Assembly: GCA_032622095.1 (NCBI GenBank)
Contig: CP136061.1
Location: 256,195,582 to 256,259,581 of the forward strand
Reading direction: 5' to 3'
DNA from: Siphonodentalium dalli
Taxonomy: Eukaryota > Mollusca > Scaphopoda > Gadilida > Siphonodentaliidae
DNA length: 64,000 bases
The position numbers and the translations under genes were made by a program. Positions 22,135 through 34,839 of the stretch are shown one piece after another; within the stretch, counting starts at the first letter, position 1, and each line of letters begins with the position of its first letter. A model generated the notes under the pieces. The model saw only the letters and a list, made by a program, of their open reading frames with translations. It was not told where the DNA came from and searched no databases.

Positions 22135-25100
22135 GGATAGGATAGGATAATTTTATTTACAATATACACACATGGAAAGTACAATTACAAATAAATATAA
22201 TATTGATAGACTATACATGTATATTGCTAGGGGTGATATAGTCATGACTGACTGTCTTCCTATCACCCCTGGATGTGGTGACAGATTATATGATGAAGAT
22301 GGCCGAATTAATTTGGTTGTTTTTACGTTACGTTTATCGTGTGCAGACTGGTTTTTTTTATATATAGGCGTTGTTAGGGCGATGGTACGAAAAGTGGTTC
22401 ATATGTATGGGCACCTACTTGGTCGATATAATAAATGAATATTCATGTGTGAGTGGAACCGAGTAGGAATAATGTGAGTGAGGTTTTGGGAATGTTTTGT
22501 TTTGTTTTTGTTATCAGAAAATTATGTATCGTTTGTGCAATCAGGGCATCTTCGGTTTTTTCATCGCACGCTAGCTGGATAGGTATTAATGATATCCGTT
22601 TTCAGACGTTTTCGGAACACATGTCTTGATTGTTTAGAACTTTAGAGGTATATTTACTTTCAAGGGAATTCCACATAAAGGGGAATGAATGGTATGGGAG
22701 AACTTTAGAAAAAGAGATGGTCCTGAATTTTTTTTGTACTATAGGATTAGGTTGTCGTCTATTTGGTTCTGCTCTCTTGTCGTACATACCAGAAAAAGAC
22801 ACTGGTAAGCGATCGTAGTACCAATCATGCATGAAACTAGATGCATGTAATTTATGTAAATCATCTATTTTTAAAATGTTTTTCTTGTTTGAAAAGAGGA
22901 TCGGTGTGACTTCTATATTTTTTGTTACATATAATTCTCATGGCTCGTTTTTGTAATAAATATAGTTTCTTCACTGCTGGTACATGTCCCCATATTTGGA
23001 TGCCATAAACTAAGTGGCTTTGAATTAGGGCGAAGTATAATGTTTTGAGAGCCTTGCTCGGGAGAAAACGTTTAACTTTATTAATGTAATAAATTGCATG
23101 TGCCATTTTTGAGCATACAATAGAAATGTGTTTATTAAAGGTCAGGTTTTACCACATGTTCCCTATCCGTAGAAGTTCGGCTCCATTGAGATATATTTTA
23201 ATTGTATTCCATTTTTTGTCATTGTTTTGTGGATGCAAGAGCATATAATTGCTTTTGTTAGCATTGATGGCTAGTTTGTTGCAGCAACACCAGTCAGATA
23301 GATTTCTTAATTCGTTATTGACATAACTTTGGATTAACGCTTCATTTTGTCCACTGGCCATAAGGGTTGTATCGTCGGCATATGATAAGAGATCCATAGT
23401 AGTTGCATTTGACATATCGTTCACGTAGAGGAGAAAAATTATGGGCCCGAGTAAGGAGCCCTGAGGAACACCACATGATGTGTTTAGGAGATTTGACTTG
23501 CTTCCATTGAATTATACGTATTGTCGTCTCTCATTGAGATAGCTTCGAAACCAGTTGTTTGCCATGCCTCTAATTCCATAATGTTCAATTTTTGTAAGTA
23601 AGATTTCGTGGTTTATTGTGTCAAAAGCTTTGGACAGATCAAGAAAAAGGGCTACGGTGGAATCTTTCGTGGGCTTGTCGTTATTTTTTACAACATGATC
23701 CAGTAGATGAATGATGGGATGAAAAGTTGAATGGTTTGGGCGAAATCCGTACTGATGTTTAAATAAGATGTCCGATTCATTAAGAAAATCAACTAAACGT
23801 TTTTGCATGAGTTTTTCGAGTAGTTTAGAAAATGCAGGAAGAATGCTTATTGGACGATAATTGTTTATATCCCCCTTGTCACTATTTTTCGGTATTGGTA
23901 CAACTTTAGCTATTTTCATTTTGTTGGGAACATGACCTTGTTTGAACGACAAGTTGAATATATGCTTTAATGCTGGTGCTACAGAAAATATGGTTTCCTT
24001 CATCAGTTTTGTAGATATTCCATTGAAGTCACTGCTGGTTTTTCCATTCATTGAGTAGCAAGTTAAAATAACCTCTTGGATTGGGGTGGGCGTAATATTT
24101 AGCTCGTTGCTTTGTCTATTCGTTAAATAATCGAGGAAGTTTACATCTGTGTGATTTTCAATAAGTTCTGTGGTTTTTTTTACCTATATTGGAAAAATAG
24201 TCATTAAATTTTTCAGCGATAGTGTCAGGATTTGTAAATTGTATGTTGTTATCATGTAGAACATTCGGGTAGCCACCCGTATTTTCGTCTCGTTTTATTG
24301 CACCTTTGAGGGTCTTCCATGTTTCTTTTAAACTATACTTATTCTTTTCTAATATCTCACAGTAATACATGCTTCTACTTTTCCGGATAAGTTTGTTATA
24401 TAGTTGTCGATATTTGAGGTAGGAATTCGTATGGATGGAGGAGGGCGAGCTTAGTTTATGGGTATATAGTTCTTGTTTCTTAAGTGAATATCTTATTATT
24501 CCGGTGGTCATCCATGGTTTGATGATTTTTTTGGGTATGTTTCGGGTAATGGGCGGAAAAGCTACATTGTATGCTGTCAAATAGATATCCAAAAAGTTTT
24601 CGTATGCTTGATCTATATTATTACAATTACAAACCGAATGGAAATTACAGGATTTAAGAGTATCGTTGAATTTATTAATATTTTCTTGGGAAAAGTTTCG
24701 TCTGGGAGTACGCATGATTTCATGTGGGTTTTTGAATCGGTTATGTCCGTTATGACCTTCGGTGTCAGTGAGAAATACCCCAAAGTGATCTGACAAATCA
24801 CATGTAACTATACCAGAGCAGTGTTCGTTTCGAAGATTATTTGTGTATATATGATCGATAAGGGTAGCTGAGTGATCGGTCATTCTTGTCGGTTTTGTTA
24901 TCATGGGCACGAATCCTCGTGTGAATACATTGTTTAAAAAGTCGTTTGTTTTATTGTGCGCATCGAAACTTAGTAGATCGATATTGAAATCACCGATTAT
25001 ATAAGTCTTATGATTTTTTTATTATATCTAAGAGTTCGTCGAATTTAGAGGCAAACTTGTCAAAGTCAGCTTTTGGTGCCGTGTTAGGTCTATAAATACA

Positions 25101-25805
25101 TCCTATGATATATATTTCATGTTTTCCGAATTCAAGCTCAATGAACACAGTTTCAATAACATGTGGGATAAATATTGATAGATCGGGTCTGTTTTTATAC
25201 GTAATAGTGTCTCTTATGTAAATACCAACACCACCCCTACCATCATCGTGATCAGGCCTTGATTTATATTCTATGGGATGATAACCGGAGAGTTTAAAGT
25301 CCGATGCTTGGTGTATTTTGAATGTTTCGATTAGCGCTATTATATCAAGATTGTTGTCATTGATTTTCATGTCACATAAAAGTTTTGTAAATTTTCAAAA
25401 TTTGCATTGAGGCTCCCGCAGTTAAGACCAAACATTGACAGTTTATTCTTCTTGTTGAGAATATCTTTTGCTTGTAAAGTTGAGAAGTAACGGCAATTGT
25501 TTTTATCAAAAATGGACAAAGTTGGTTCTTCGTCTTCCTCTAGGCTAGCCCATTTGGCGGCAAGATCGAAATTAGGCGCTTCCATAACCTCACTCAGTGT
25601 TACGTTATTTGTGGCCATCATGTGGTTTCATGATATTTGTAATAACATTTATGCCCTTGTTCAGATCGGTTAGCATATACCAGTGGTTTGAGTTCGGTCT
25701 GCACACGACGTTGCACATGTAAACAGTTTTATACATTGTAAGATGCATATATGTTTTCATAGTAATTTTTTTCTTTTGTGGGTAAATTAATTTTAATAGT
25801 TTCAC
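22135..25805 (-). mobile_element. CR1/L2-like non-LTR retrotransposon inserted in satellite
   Basis: Read on the minus strand: a short N-terminal segment, an apurinic-type endonuclease, reverse transcriptase, a C-terminal region and a 3' UTR of about 470 bp. The element ends in AATAAAATTATCCTATCC with two to three TATCC repeats instead of poly(A). That kind of tail is usual for CR1/L2-type elements and fits target-primed reverse transcription. The 3' end lies inside a 37-bp satellite monomer. The 5' end is not defined; I stop at the last frame with some coding look. ORF2 is cut by several frameshifts, so this copy is dead. Confidence 0.8.
22602..25621 (-). pseudogene. Non-LTR ORF2: endonuclease-reverse transcriptase
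   Basis: Pieces in order on the minus strand: 25,621-25,367 (start of the endonuclease, GLNCGSLNANFENLQNF), 25,370-25,008 (endonuclease core, IALIET and GRGGVGIYIRD), 24,910-24,158 (endonuclease end, DLSDHFGVFL, and linker), 24,051-23,512 (RT fingers and palm, [19 protein letters not shown], then [13 protein letters not shown]), 23,424-23,149 (catalytic SYADDTTLM), 23,106-22,861 (thumb and C-terminal part) and 22,832-22,602 (tail with PFMWNSLES). The enzyme nicks target DNA and copies the element RNA. Catalytic YADD and SDH are intact, but at least four frame changes separate the pieces. Confidence 0.85.
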
Positions 25806-26080
25806 ACCGTGAACTCATGAAATTGTTTACAGGATTTCAAGTGATTAAGGGATATAGTTTTCGAAATTGAGTTCTAAGCCTATAAACGAAGTTTATTTCT
25901 GTTAGTGACCATGCGCGGATTGTCCCATGTTCACGGCGTGAATTACGAAGCAAATTTCCATTTATAACTCAATGATAAGAAAACGTTATAATTACCTTGG
26001 TTATGACATAATTTTGATCGGATGAGCATTTAAAAAACAAAATGAAGATGTGAGTACATATTATGTCTATATAGAGAAAA

Positions 26081-26107
26081 TCAACAACAACAACAACAAC
26101 AACAACA
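26081..26107 (+). repeat. (CAA)n microsatellite
   Basis: Nine uninterrupted CAA units. Between 25,806 and 27,610 I see only this repeat, the poly-G run at 26,889 and AT-rich sequence without recognisable coding. Confidence 0.9.
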
Positions 26108-26888
26108 CAAATAAAGGTATTAGCTAAGATATATAAATTATGGTACGAATTCATGAATTATGCTAAATTTGTGCAATGATTAATACGCGTCTGTGGGGCG
26201 AGAGTGTCTTTAATGGGTGGTGCATTTATATTTATATTACATAATTCCGTAATACATAAACACCATCTATATCTCTGGTCAATGAATGATTGATAAAAGA
26301 AAACAATTGTATTTTGCTTGCTTACAAAGCAAGCATAATTCAAAGTCATGCTAATTTAACTGAACCAGACAGGAAAGGACGAATTTAACTTGCCATATAC
26401 ATGTACACTGTTCATACAGCTATCTGTATTACACAAGCAGTCGGTTTTGGCGCTTGCTGTACGGACAAAATATTATTATCGCACCCGCATCACAGCGATG
26501 AGTCGATGACCTAATAACCTCTGCAGCAGAACTTCGTGCCAAGAACGCAAGACACCTGCGAAAAAAGAAAAAAAGAATCCCAATTGTGTTTGATGTGCCG
26601 GATGCTTTTTCGACATTGATTACTTATAATATCATGTGTTTGAGATGTTGAAGAATATATATATTTTGTGTCATCTCTGGAATATGTTACGTCGTTGTGT
26701 TCCACATAAATTCACCTGTTAACCAGTTTACTGGTACTTTCTATTGTGGAAATAGAATGTGTAAAAGTTTGGAAGGCACGCTGGATCGTGCACAACATGA
26801 CAACTGTGACAACTTTCAGTGATGTGATATAAACGTTTAAGGTGAGTTCCATTTAATAACCATAGCATTATCAATGATAGTGTGTGGA

Positions 26889-26914
26889 GGGGGGGGGGGG
26901 GGGGGGGGGGGGGG
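26889..26914 (+). repeat. Poly-G run of 26 bases
   Basis: The longest homopolymer in the window. It is followed by CAAGTGACC, and an inverted GGTCACTTG next to a C-run occurs near 27,285, so the two may be ends of a small old element; this is weak. Confidence 0.85.
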
Positions 26915-27621
26915 CAAGTGACCAATTGTGAATGGGCAACTCCATGCAAATCTCCACAACAAAAGATGCAGATATTTCTGGGTGTGACCATCTGGTGACT
27001 GTGCGGTATTGAAGAACTTACATAGTTATCTTGTGGGTAGACTTGGAATTTGTTCCATTATAAGATTGGTGTATTTATTTTTAATTTTGTACTGATTTTT
27101 AAAACTTTGTCAAATGTTTCAAAATTCCAGAAAAAGATAAATTCTCAAGAATATACATTTATAGCAGAATTTGATAATTTACCTTATCCAGCCACCAGTT
27201 AAGTTTTATGATGTGGCTGCTTCGGTTTGTTCATATATAACCATTGCTGTAGATGTCTGACTGGAAACCCCCCCCTCCCAAAACCGGTCACTTGACTCTC
27301 CCTTAAGTCTCATCATAATAATTATTCTATTAATAATAACTTCCTCATTCACCACTGCTACATACCATAATAAACATGGATGGGTTAATTAAACATATGT
27401 ATATGTATTAAATTATAAAGGAATCCAGCTATTTACACTAGTATGTAATAGTTACTAGTAATTTTGGGAGGGGGGTGGCGACTGTTATAAATCATCCACT
27501 CATATGTATGTGTACATGTATCATAGCATGTAATACCTGTAGTTAGTTTGATGGTATTGATAGTAGTCAAATGAATGATTGGGAGCAACAGGCCGATAAT
27601 CGGCGAAAGTAAAGGATATGA

Positions 27622-28292
27622 CATATGGGAGATCACTCTATATACGGGCAGTCATCTGTATGAGTTATCCTACCGGTATGTAACATCACGGCAGTCACCT
27701 GTATATGGGAGATACATGTTACATACCGGTAAGATAACTCATACATATGACTGCCCGTATATAGAGTGATCTCCCATATACAGATGATTGCCCATATATA
27801 GAGTGATCACCCATATACAGGTGACTGTCCGTATATAGAGTGATCTCCCATATACAGGTGACTGCCCTGATGTTACATACCGGTAATATAACACACACAG
27901 GTGACTGCCCGTATATAGAGTGATCTCCCATATACAGGTGTATGTCCGTATATAGAGTGATCTCCCATATACAGGTGACTGCCCGTATATAGAGTGATCT
28001 CCCATATACAGGTGTCTGTCCATATATAGAGTGATCTCCCATATACAGGTGACTGTCCGTATATAGAGTGATCTCCCATATACAGGTGACTGCCCGTTTA
28101 TAGAGTGATCTCCCATATACAGGTGACTGCCGTGATGTTACACACCGGTAAGATAACTCATACAGATGACTGCCCGTATATAGAGTGATCACCCATATAC
28201 AGGTGACTGCCCGTATATAGAGTGATCTCCCAGGCCATATACACGTGACTGCCCGAATATAGAGCGATCTCGCATATACAGGTGATTGCCCG
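27622..28292 (+). repeat. 37-bp satellite, fourth block
   Basis: About 95 bp in minus orientation (27,622-27,715), then a switch to plus orientation through a shared ACATACCGGTAAGATAACTC variant, continuing to 28,292 where it runs into degenerate finger-tail sequence (GTGTTTTGAGTGTTCACGC). Confidence 0.95.
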
Positions 28293-28409
28293 TGTTTTGA
28301 GTGTTCACGCTGTACCGAGCAATCTTTTATGGATTTTCTTATTTGTCACCAGGGTTCACTTTGTCCATTTTTAATATATCTGGAAAGGTTCTTAGATAAT
28401 TGTAATGCA

Positions 28410-28861
28410 TTTGGAATTTTGGAGTTAACAATTCGTTAGACTTAGCAATTCTGATCCAGTATTTGACCATGATATATAATGCATCAACTTCACGAAATAA
28501 AGGAATAATGGGAAAAATAAACTATGTATTGTGACATTGTTCTATTCTATCCACCGCTGCTTAAGACCACTTTTTTAAACGCCTGTTTCGGGATAGAAAC
28601 ATTTGTATTTCCTTTGGTGTGTGTGATCCGAAAGTTTCTTAACTTTATCAATCCTCTTTTCGAAAAAAGTAACTCTTGCATGAGAGTTTCTGCTAGATTT
28701 ATACCAGTTCAGACCAGCATTGGCTTCTGCATGGCGCCTCTACATATAGGCTACATTACCAAACAATGGAGACTGGAGATGATAACACACACCGGGGAAT
28801 ATATCGCACACAGGCGTGGATTCGTTAAGCAGTTTCCACAATAAGACATAGCAACGGGTGT
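28410..28861 (+). promoter_or_regulatory. Conserved 5' flank of array B
   Basis: It shares the block of array A's flank (TTAACAATTCGTTAGACTTAG, AATAAAGGAATAATGGGAAA, CACCGCTGCTTAAGACC). The short open frame at 28,524-28,844 lies in it and has no recognised motif. From 28,671 (AACTCTTGCATGAGAG) the sequence is also present in front of arrays C and D. Confidence 0.35.
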
Positions 28862-30043
28862 TCATTTATATCAGTGCGATATATGCTGGAAATAATGCAG
28901 CACATCTGCAAATTTGCTGTCACATAAAAAATAATCCACATGGGAGATCGCTCCTTTCAATGTTATGTGTGAGAGAAATCATTTACTGAGTCTAGTACCA
29001 TGACAAACCATAAGAGGATCCACACTGGGGATCGCCTGTATCAATGTGATGTGTGAGAGAAATCATTTACTCATTCTAGTACCATGACGAATACTGGGGA
29101 TCGCCTGTATCAATGTGATGTGTGCGATAAATCATTTATTCAGTCGAGTAACCTGACGAGGCATAAGATGGTCCACACAGGGGATCGTCCGTTTCAATGT
29201 GATGTGTGTGAGAAATCATTTACTAAGTCGAGTAGCCTGGCGAGGCATAAGACGGTCCACACAGGGGATCGTCCGTTTCAATGTGATGTGTGTGAGAAAT
29301 CATTTACTCAGTCGAGTAACCTGACTAAGCATAAGATGGTCCACACTGGGAATCGCCTGCATCAATGTGATGTGTGCGAGAAATCATTTACTCATTTGAG
29401 TAACCTGAAGAAACATAAGATAATCCACACCGGGGATCGTCCGTTTCATTGTGATATGTGCGAGAAATCATTTACTCAACCGAGTAACCTGACAAAACAT
29501 AAGAGGGTCCACACTGGGAGTCGCCCGTTTCAATGTGATGTTTGCGATAAATCATTTACTGCGTCGAGTAGCCTGGCTGTACATAAGCGGATACATACGG
29601 GAGATCGCCCGTATGAATGTGAGGTGTGCCAGAAATCATTTACTTATTTGAATAGCCTGACTGTACACAAGCGGATACACACGGGAGATCGTCCGTATCA
29701 ATGTGATGTGTGCCAGAAATCATTTACTGAGTCGTGTAGCCTGACGAAACATAAGAGAATCCACACCGGGGATCGTCCGTTTCAATGTGATTTATGCGAG
29801 AAATCATTTTCACAATTGGGTAGTCTGACTATACATAAGAGGATCCACACTGGGGCTCGCCCGCATCAATGTGATTTATGCGAGAAATCATTTTCACAAT
29901 TGGGTAGTCTGACTATACACAAGAGGATACACACGGGAGATCGTCCGTATCATTGTGATGTGTGCCAGAAATCATTTACTCAGTCGAGTAACCTGACTAT
30001 GCATAAAAAGATCCACACGGGGGGATCGCCCATATCAATGTGA
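28862..30043 (+). pseudogene. C2H2 zinc-finger array B (11 intact fingers plus decayed start)
   Basis: The open part, 29,084-30,043, holds 11 C2H2 fingers with HTGDRPF/YQCD linkers and ends in GGSPISM after an extra G shifts the frame. Upstream, a divergent finger (CDICWK, then NLLSHKK) and two further fingers are broken: the second Cys codon reads TGA in both (near 28,970 and 29,056). The ATG at 29,084 comes from the middle of a finger, so the natural start is unknown. Two adjacent fingers (CDLCEKSFSQLGSLTIHKRI) are identical. If expressed, it would be a DNA-binding protein; no repressor domain is seen. Copy C at 34,840 is nearly the same. Confidence 0.75.
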
Positions 30044-30059
30044 TATGTGCGAGAAAAGG

Positions 30060-30190
30060 TTCTAACGTCAGAGTGGCCTGATGTTACATACCGGTAAGAT
30101 AACTCATACAGGTGACTCCGTATATAGAGTGATTTCCCATATACAGGTGACTGCCCGTATATAGAGGGGCCTGATGTTACATACGGGGCA
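30060..30190 (+). repeat. Finger-tail and short run of 37-bp satellite
   Basis: After the stop following CEKRF, a decayed finger tail (GLMLHTGKITHTGD) leads directly into two to three satellite monomers. The same arrangement is at 36,026-36,156. Confidence 0.7.
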
Positions 30191-30327
30191 CACAAAAAAA
30201 AGTTGGCCAAAAGTTTGGCCTAATGAAATTTTGTTTTCTATTTTCAAAAAAAACAAAAATGGACAAAGTGAACACTGGTGACAACTACTAAAATCCACAC
30301 ACGTTTAACCAACATGGAATATCACAC

Positions 30328-30522
30328 ATGTATGAGTGCACTACGGTGTGTGGTCTGCTGCAGTCTATATGCGGTTCTCTATGGATTAATACGAGCTTCC
30401 ACAACGGACATCGCCCGTATCCATGTGATATGTGCGGGAAATCATTTATTTGTATGAGTCAATTGACGAGACATAAGATAATTCATATGCCCAATATATC
30501 CTACACCTGTTTGATTTTGTAG
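30328..30522 (+). CDS. Candidate C-terminal zinc-finger exon of array B
   Basis: A 64-residue open frame with one good finger (CDMCGKSFICMSQLTRHKII H) after the linker HRPYP and a weaker Cys-containing stretch before it. It is conserved with 36,295-36,489 and, in broken form, behind arrays A and E. Whether it is spliced to the array is unknown. The Gly-Lys-Ser-Phe variant and the HRPYP linker set it apart from the repeated fingers. Confidence 0.5.
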   Translation: MYECTTVCGLLQSICGSLWINTSFHNGHRPYPCDMCGKSFICMSQLTRHKIIHMPNISYTCLIL

Positions 30523-30601
30523 TATGTATTTAAAATATCGCTACATCCAACATAAATGTGTATTATATTTAAAGATGGATTATCTCTTTAAATAACAAAT
30601 T

Positions 30602-31622
30602 TTAAAGGTGGATTATCTCTTTGTAAACATGTATTATATAGTTACCGGGGTATAAAATATTAGATCTGAATCGAAGACTCCTGTCCGGAAATGCTTCTAT
30701 CGATTAATATTAATATTTTTATTTCGAATATTTTCTGGTCTAAAAAGGTGTGTTTGTTCAGCTAACGAACAATATTGGTTACTGTTAATAGAGACCAGAA
30801 ATTATATTGTGCAATTTTGTCACAAATAAACGTCAATTACACTCATTATCGCTTATATCTGTGGAACAAAACAGTACAAACAACAAATATGTGACATTTG
30901 ACATTCGTTGCGTAGCGTAGGAACAGCCCAGTGCTCTATATCGCAATACGGTCTCATCCGAATGGTCGGTTCTAAAAATAGTAACATAAATGGGCCCGAT
31001 TTAATATTCGAAATAAAATCAATATTAATTGATAGAAGCTTTTCCGGACATAGGTCTTCAGTTCATATCTATTATTTTATACCCACGCAACTATTTAAAA
31101 TTTGTTATTTAAAGAGATAATCCATCTTTAAATAGTTGCGTGGGTATAAAATAATAGATATGAACTGAAGACCTATGTCCGGAAAACCTTCTATCAATTA
31201 ATATTGATTTTATTTCGAATATTAAATCGGGCCCATTTATGTTACTATTTTTAGAACCGACCATTCGGATGAGACCGTATTGCGATATAGATCACTGGGC
31301 TGTTCCTACGGCTACGCAACGAATGTCAAATGTCACAGATTGGTTGTTTGTACTGTTTTGTTCCACAGATATAAGCGATAATGAGTATAATTAACGTTTA
31401 TTTGTGACAAAATTGCACAATATAATTTCTGGTCTCTGTTAATAGTAACCACTATTGTTCGTTAGCTGAACAAACACACCTTTTTAGACCAGAAAATATT
31501 CGAAATAAAATTAATATTAATCGATAGAAGCATTTCCGGACAGGAGTCTTCGATTCAAATCTAATATTTTATACCCCGGTAACTATATAATACATGTTTA
31601 CAAAGAGATAATCCACCTTTAA
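30602..31622. repeat. 1,021-bp near-perfect palindrome (copy 1)
   Basis: Both ends read TTAAAGGTGGATTATCTC into the element. Arms of about 500 bp are nearly identical inverted, with a short centre near 31,090-31,130 (AAATTTGTTATTTAAAGAGA). Terminal TTAA could be a target duplication, which would fit a PiggyBac/Kolobok-type non-autonomous element, but no transposase is here. The RNA would fold into a long hairpin. One arm-sized or deleted copies are scattered through the window (13,135; 16,845; 21,505; 60,480; 63,478). Confidence 0.9.
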
Positions 31623-31627
31623 CTTCT

Positions 31628-32053
31628 TGTAATAATTCAAAACCAGCATCCAACCAAATTTTAAAATGATTGTCAAGTCAAAATATAAGCTCTGTAATTT
31701 CAATAATATTCAGTATAACCTACATATAACTGAACTTCTACATACAGAGAAAGGCAGCTATTCAGTTTACTTGAACAATTGTAGTGATATTGATCATGTT
31801 ATGGTCAGGCACATGTATGCCATTTCATGAAATTTGTTAACTCCATGTAATAATTCAACCAGCATCCAGTAAAATGTTTAAAAAGATTGCTGAAGTCAAA
31901 ATATAATCTCTGTAATTTCTAAAATATACAGTATAACCTACATGGAACTGAACTTCTACATACAGAGAAAAGCAACTATTCAGTTTACTTGGACATTTGT
32001 AGTGATATTGATCCATGTTATGATCGGACACATGTATGTCTTTTCGTGAAATT
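31628..32053 (+). repeat. About 220-bp tandem pair
   Basis: GTAATAATTCAAAACCAGCATC at 31,628 recurs as GTAATAATTCAACCAGCATC at about 31,848, with the following 200 bases (AGTATAACCTACAT, CTTCTACATACAGAGAAA) repeated. From 32,054 to 32,640 the sequence is A/T-rich without a recognisable feature. Confidence 0.8.
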
Positions 32054-32769
32054 TGTAAAAATTAGAACAAAAATTTGCAAAGTTCAACTTCTCTATTGAA
32101 AAATGATAACTAGCCAAACTTATTTCTAAGTCAGACTATCAAACTATATTGCAATACCTAATATTATTCAAAGTCGGACGCCTGACAAAATACTGCTTAA
32201 AAACTTTCTTAAAAAGTTGACAAGTAAATATTGGGTATGCAAAAATCACTAAGTCAAAACTGGGATAGATTCGATTTGAAATATTCATAACTCAAAAAGT
32301 TCATATTGAAAACCTAAAAAATAAATTAGATGTTCAAAATTGAGAACAAATTAAATTTCAGAGAAAGTTGACTGAAGTTGAAAATTAAAATATATTTCAT
32401 TTCAAAAAATGAATTCAAAGTCAAAATTTGAAGTATAACATTCAATAAGTGAATAAGTCATCAATGTCCAATTTTATGGAAACATTTTAACTAAAAGGTA
32501 AGAATAATGTCATAGTCATCAAATTCCTGGAACTTAATCGAAGTACCATGTCGAAGAATTCGAAATCGAGTGAATGTTTTCGGCGCGAAAAGTTTTTTAT
32601 ACCCGATATTATAATTATGGGAAATCCAAGAGAATCATGGGAAGTTCAAAGGTCACTATAGTTCGTGTAACAGAAGTGTACCGTTATCGTCGGAGTTATA
32701 TATAGTCTATAGAGTAAATATTTCCGGTTTAGTAATTACACATTTTGATAACAAAATTGCCCAATACAA

Positions 32770-34631
32770 AATAGAATATATGCCAGTCTCTTCCAATAGT
32801 ATTGCCCTCGACTTACCAGCAACGGGTTTGAACAATGTCATAACATACTTGCCCTATTCAGGGCAACAACAGTTACTGGCGATTGTGGCCAATGTTGACA
32901 CATCCCACTCACAGAGGACTCACATCCAACAATGCAATCGCAGGCATAGCTACCACATGGCATAATATACGCTCGGAACACGGGCTTCACTGGCCGCCAT
33001 GGAGAATCACCACAGCATAACGCCTGAAGATTAAATCTTATGATAACACATTACTACTGATGCGCCCAAAAGAAGCCTGATCTACACAGCGATATGGTAT
33101 GCGCTTTTATTTTTATCTTTTTTCCTCTCTTGGTGGTTCTAGAGCTGTCACGAAGTCTCGAACGATAAAACACTATCCCATAACAGCCGTGAGTATGTTC
33201 AATAATTTAGTTTGTAATTCCAGGAACCATTATCTCTCGTTATTAACAAAGTGTCCAAATGAGATTGTATTTCAGTTCTAAATTGAATGAACATCTTTGA
33301 CTTATTATTCTATAGACGTGCATGATAATATTATTCTAACTGGGACAATGACTCATGACATTATGCAGAATCGGTGTGTCTTGTCGTGTGTCATTCTTAA
33401 TCACCCGACATATGGACTTTCGTCCTTTGTTTCATAGTTGGCCAATCAGAATGAACCACGTTAAGAAAATGGACTTATTGATCATTATTGATAACCGACT
33501 ATAAAATTATAAAAAGGAGACTGAACCGTTTGGCACCACGAACATTGCGAGTTGAAAGTTTGACATAGGACTGTTCTTCCAAAGAAGAGGACAAATGGAC
33601 CAACTATTTTCCATTGGAACTGATACATCTGTCACGTCACCCAATTTTGAGGAAATTTACATATTGCCATGTTACTGTACTGACAGAATGTCTTCAGACA
33701 TACATCTTGTCACCAGCGTGGATTCTCTTATGTATTGTCAGACTCACGGTCTCGCCGAACTTCTTCTAACAACGTCGCACCTGTAAGGTCGTTTACCAGT
33801 GTGGATTGTCAGGTTGCCGGACTGACTGGGAACAACCTTACATACTCGTATGATTGATCACATATGTGTGTTCTCATATCCTTAGGCAGGGAACCGGATT
33901 CACTAAATGCCTTCTAGTATACGTCACACGTGTATGGGGGATTGACTTTTTGAATTATCTTGTGTTGATATGACTGAAATCTATTTGAACCACGTCACAC
34001 TCGTATGGTCGATTACCAGTGTGGGTTATTTTGTCACGGAGCCGGACTCACTAATTGCCTTATGGTACACGTCACATGTGTATGGGCGTTTGACTGTGTG
34101 AATTCTCTTGTGTTGGTATGACTGAAAGATATTCGAACCACGTCACACTCGTATGGTCGATTACCGGTGTGGCTTCTTTTGTCGCGGAACCGGACTCACT
34201 AAATGCCTTCTGGTACACGTCACATGTGTATGGGCGATTGACTTATGAGTTCTCTTGTGTTGGTATGACTGAAAGCTATTCGAACCACGTCACACTCACT
34301 AAATATATTCAGTTACAAGTCACACTCGTATGGGCGATAGCCCCTATGGATTATCGGATTGACTTTGTCATGAAAATCGTGCAGCGCCCGTCAAAATTTA
34401 TTGAGTCAGTTTACTTCAAATGCTGTAATTTTGTTATTACAATAGTGGAGACATGGTTTTTTTTAAAACAAAAGCTGGCGTTTTTTAGTTCAAAAGCGGA
34501 GACCTCACTTTACTTCAAAAGCTGGCAATTTTATTACAAAAGTGGTGAGGTACTTCAAAAGCTGGCGATTTTTACTTCAAAAGTGGAGACCTACTTCAAA
34601 AGTGGTCATTACTTCAAAAGCTGGCGTAACA
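32770..34631 (+). mobile_element. One-armed remnant of a Ginger-like element (element 3)
   Basis: It is homologous to the right arm of the element at 45,397-54,388 (compare 52,100-54,388): GGCCGCCATGGAGAATCACC, the finger-like 148-bp modules, then CAAAAGCTGGCG subterminal repeats ending GGCGTAACA at 34,631. The opposite arm and the transposase are missing, so the left limit is only approximate. It is more diverged than elements 1 and 2 and is part of the U2 duplication. The open frame 34,118-34,642 is a by-product of the arm repeats. Confidence 0.75.
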
Positions 34632-34839
34632 ACCTCTTTTAGTAAAATTTAACTCTTGCATGAGAGTTTCTGCTAGATTTAGACCAGTTCAGACCAGCAT
34701 TGGCTTCTGCATGGCGCCTCTACATATAGGCTACATTACCAAACAATGGAGACTGGAGATGATAACACACACCGGGGAATATATCGCACACAGGCGTGGA
34801 TTCGTTAAGCAGTTTGCACAATGAGACAAAGCAAACGGG

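Larger units (their letters stand above)
28671..34650 (+). repeat. Tandem duplication unit U2, copy 1
   Basis: The unit is a finger array, a C-terminal finger exon, the 1-kb palindrome, a 220-bp tandem pair and a transposon-arm remnant. The next copy starts at 34,651 with the same AACTCTTGCATGAGAG, offset 5,964-5,980 bp. A third, truncated copy begins at 54,491. This copy has none of the two large insertions and so shows their empty target sites. Confidence 0.95.

Noticed and set aside
26889-27295. Possible small transposon between the G-run/CAAGTGACC and GGTCACTTG/C-run
   Set aside because: Only nine bases of inverted match next to homopolymers and no target duplication.
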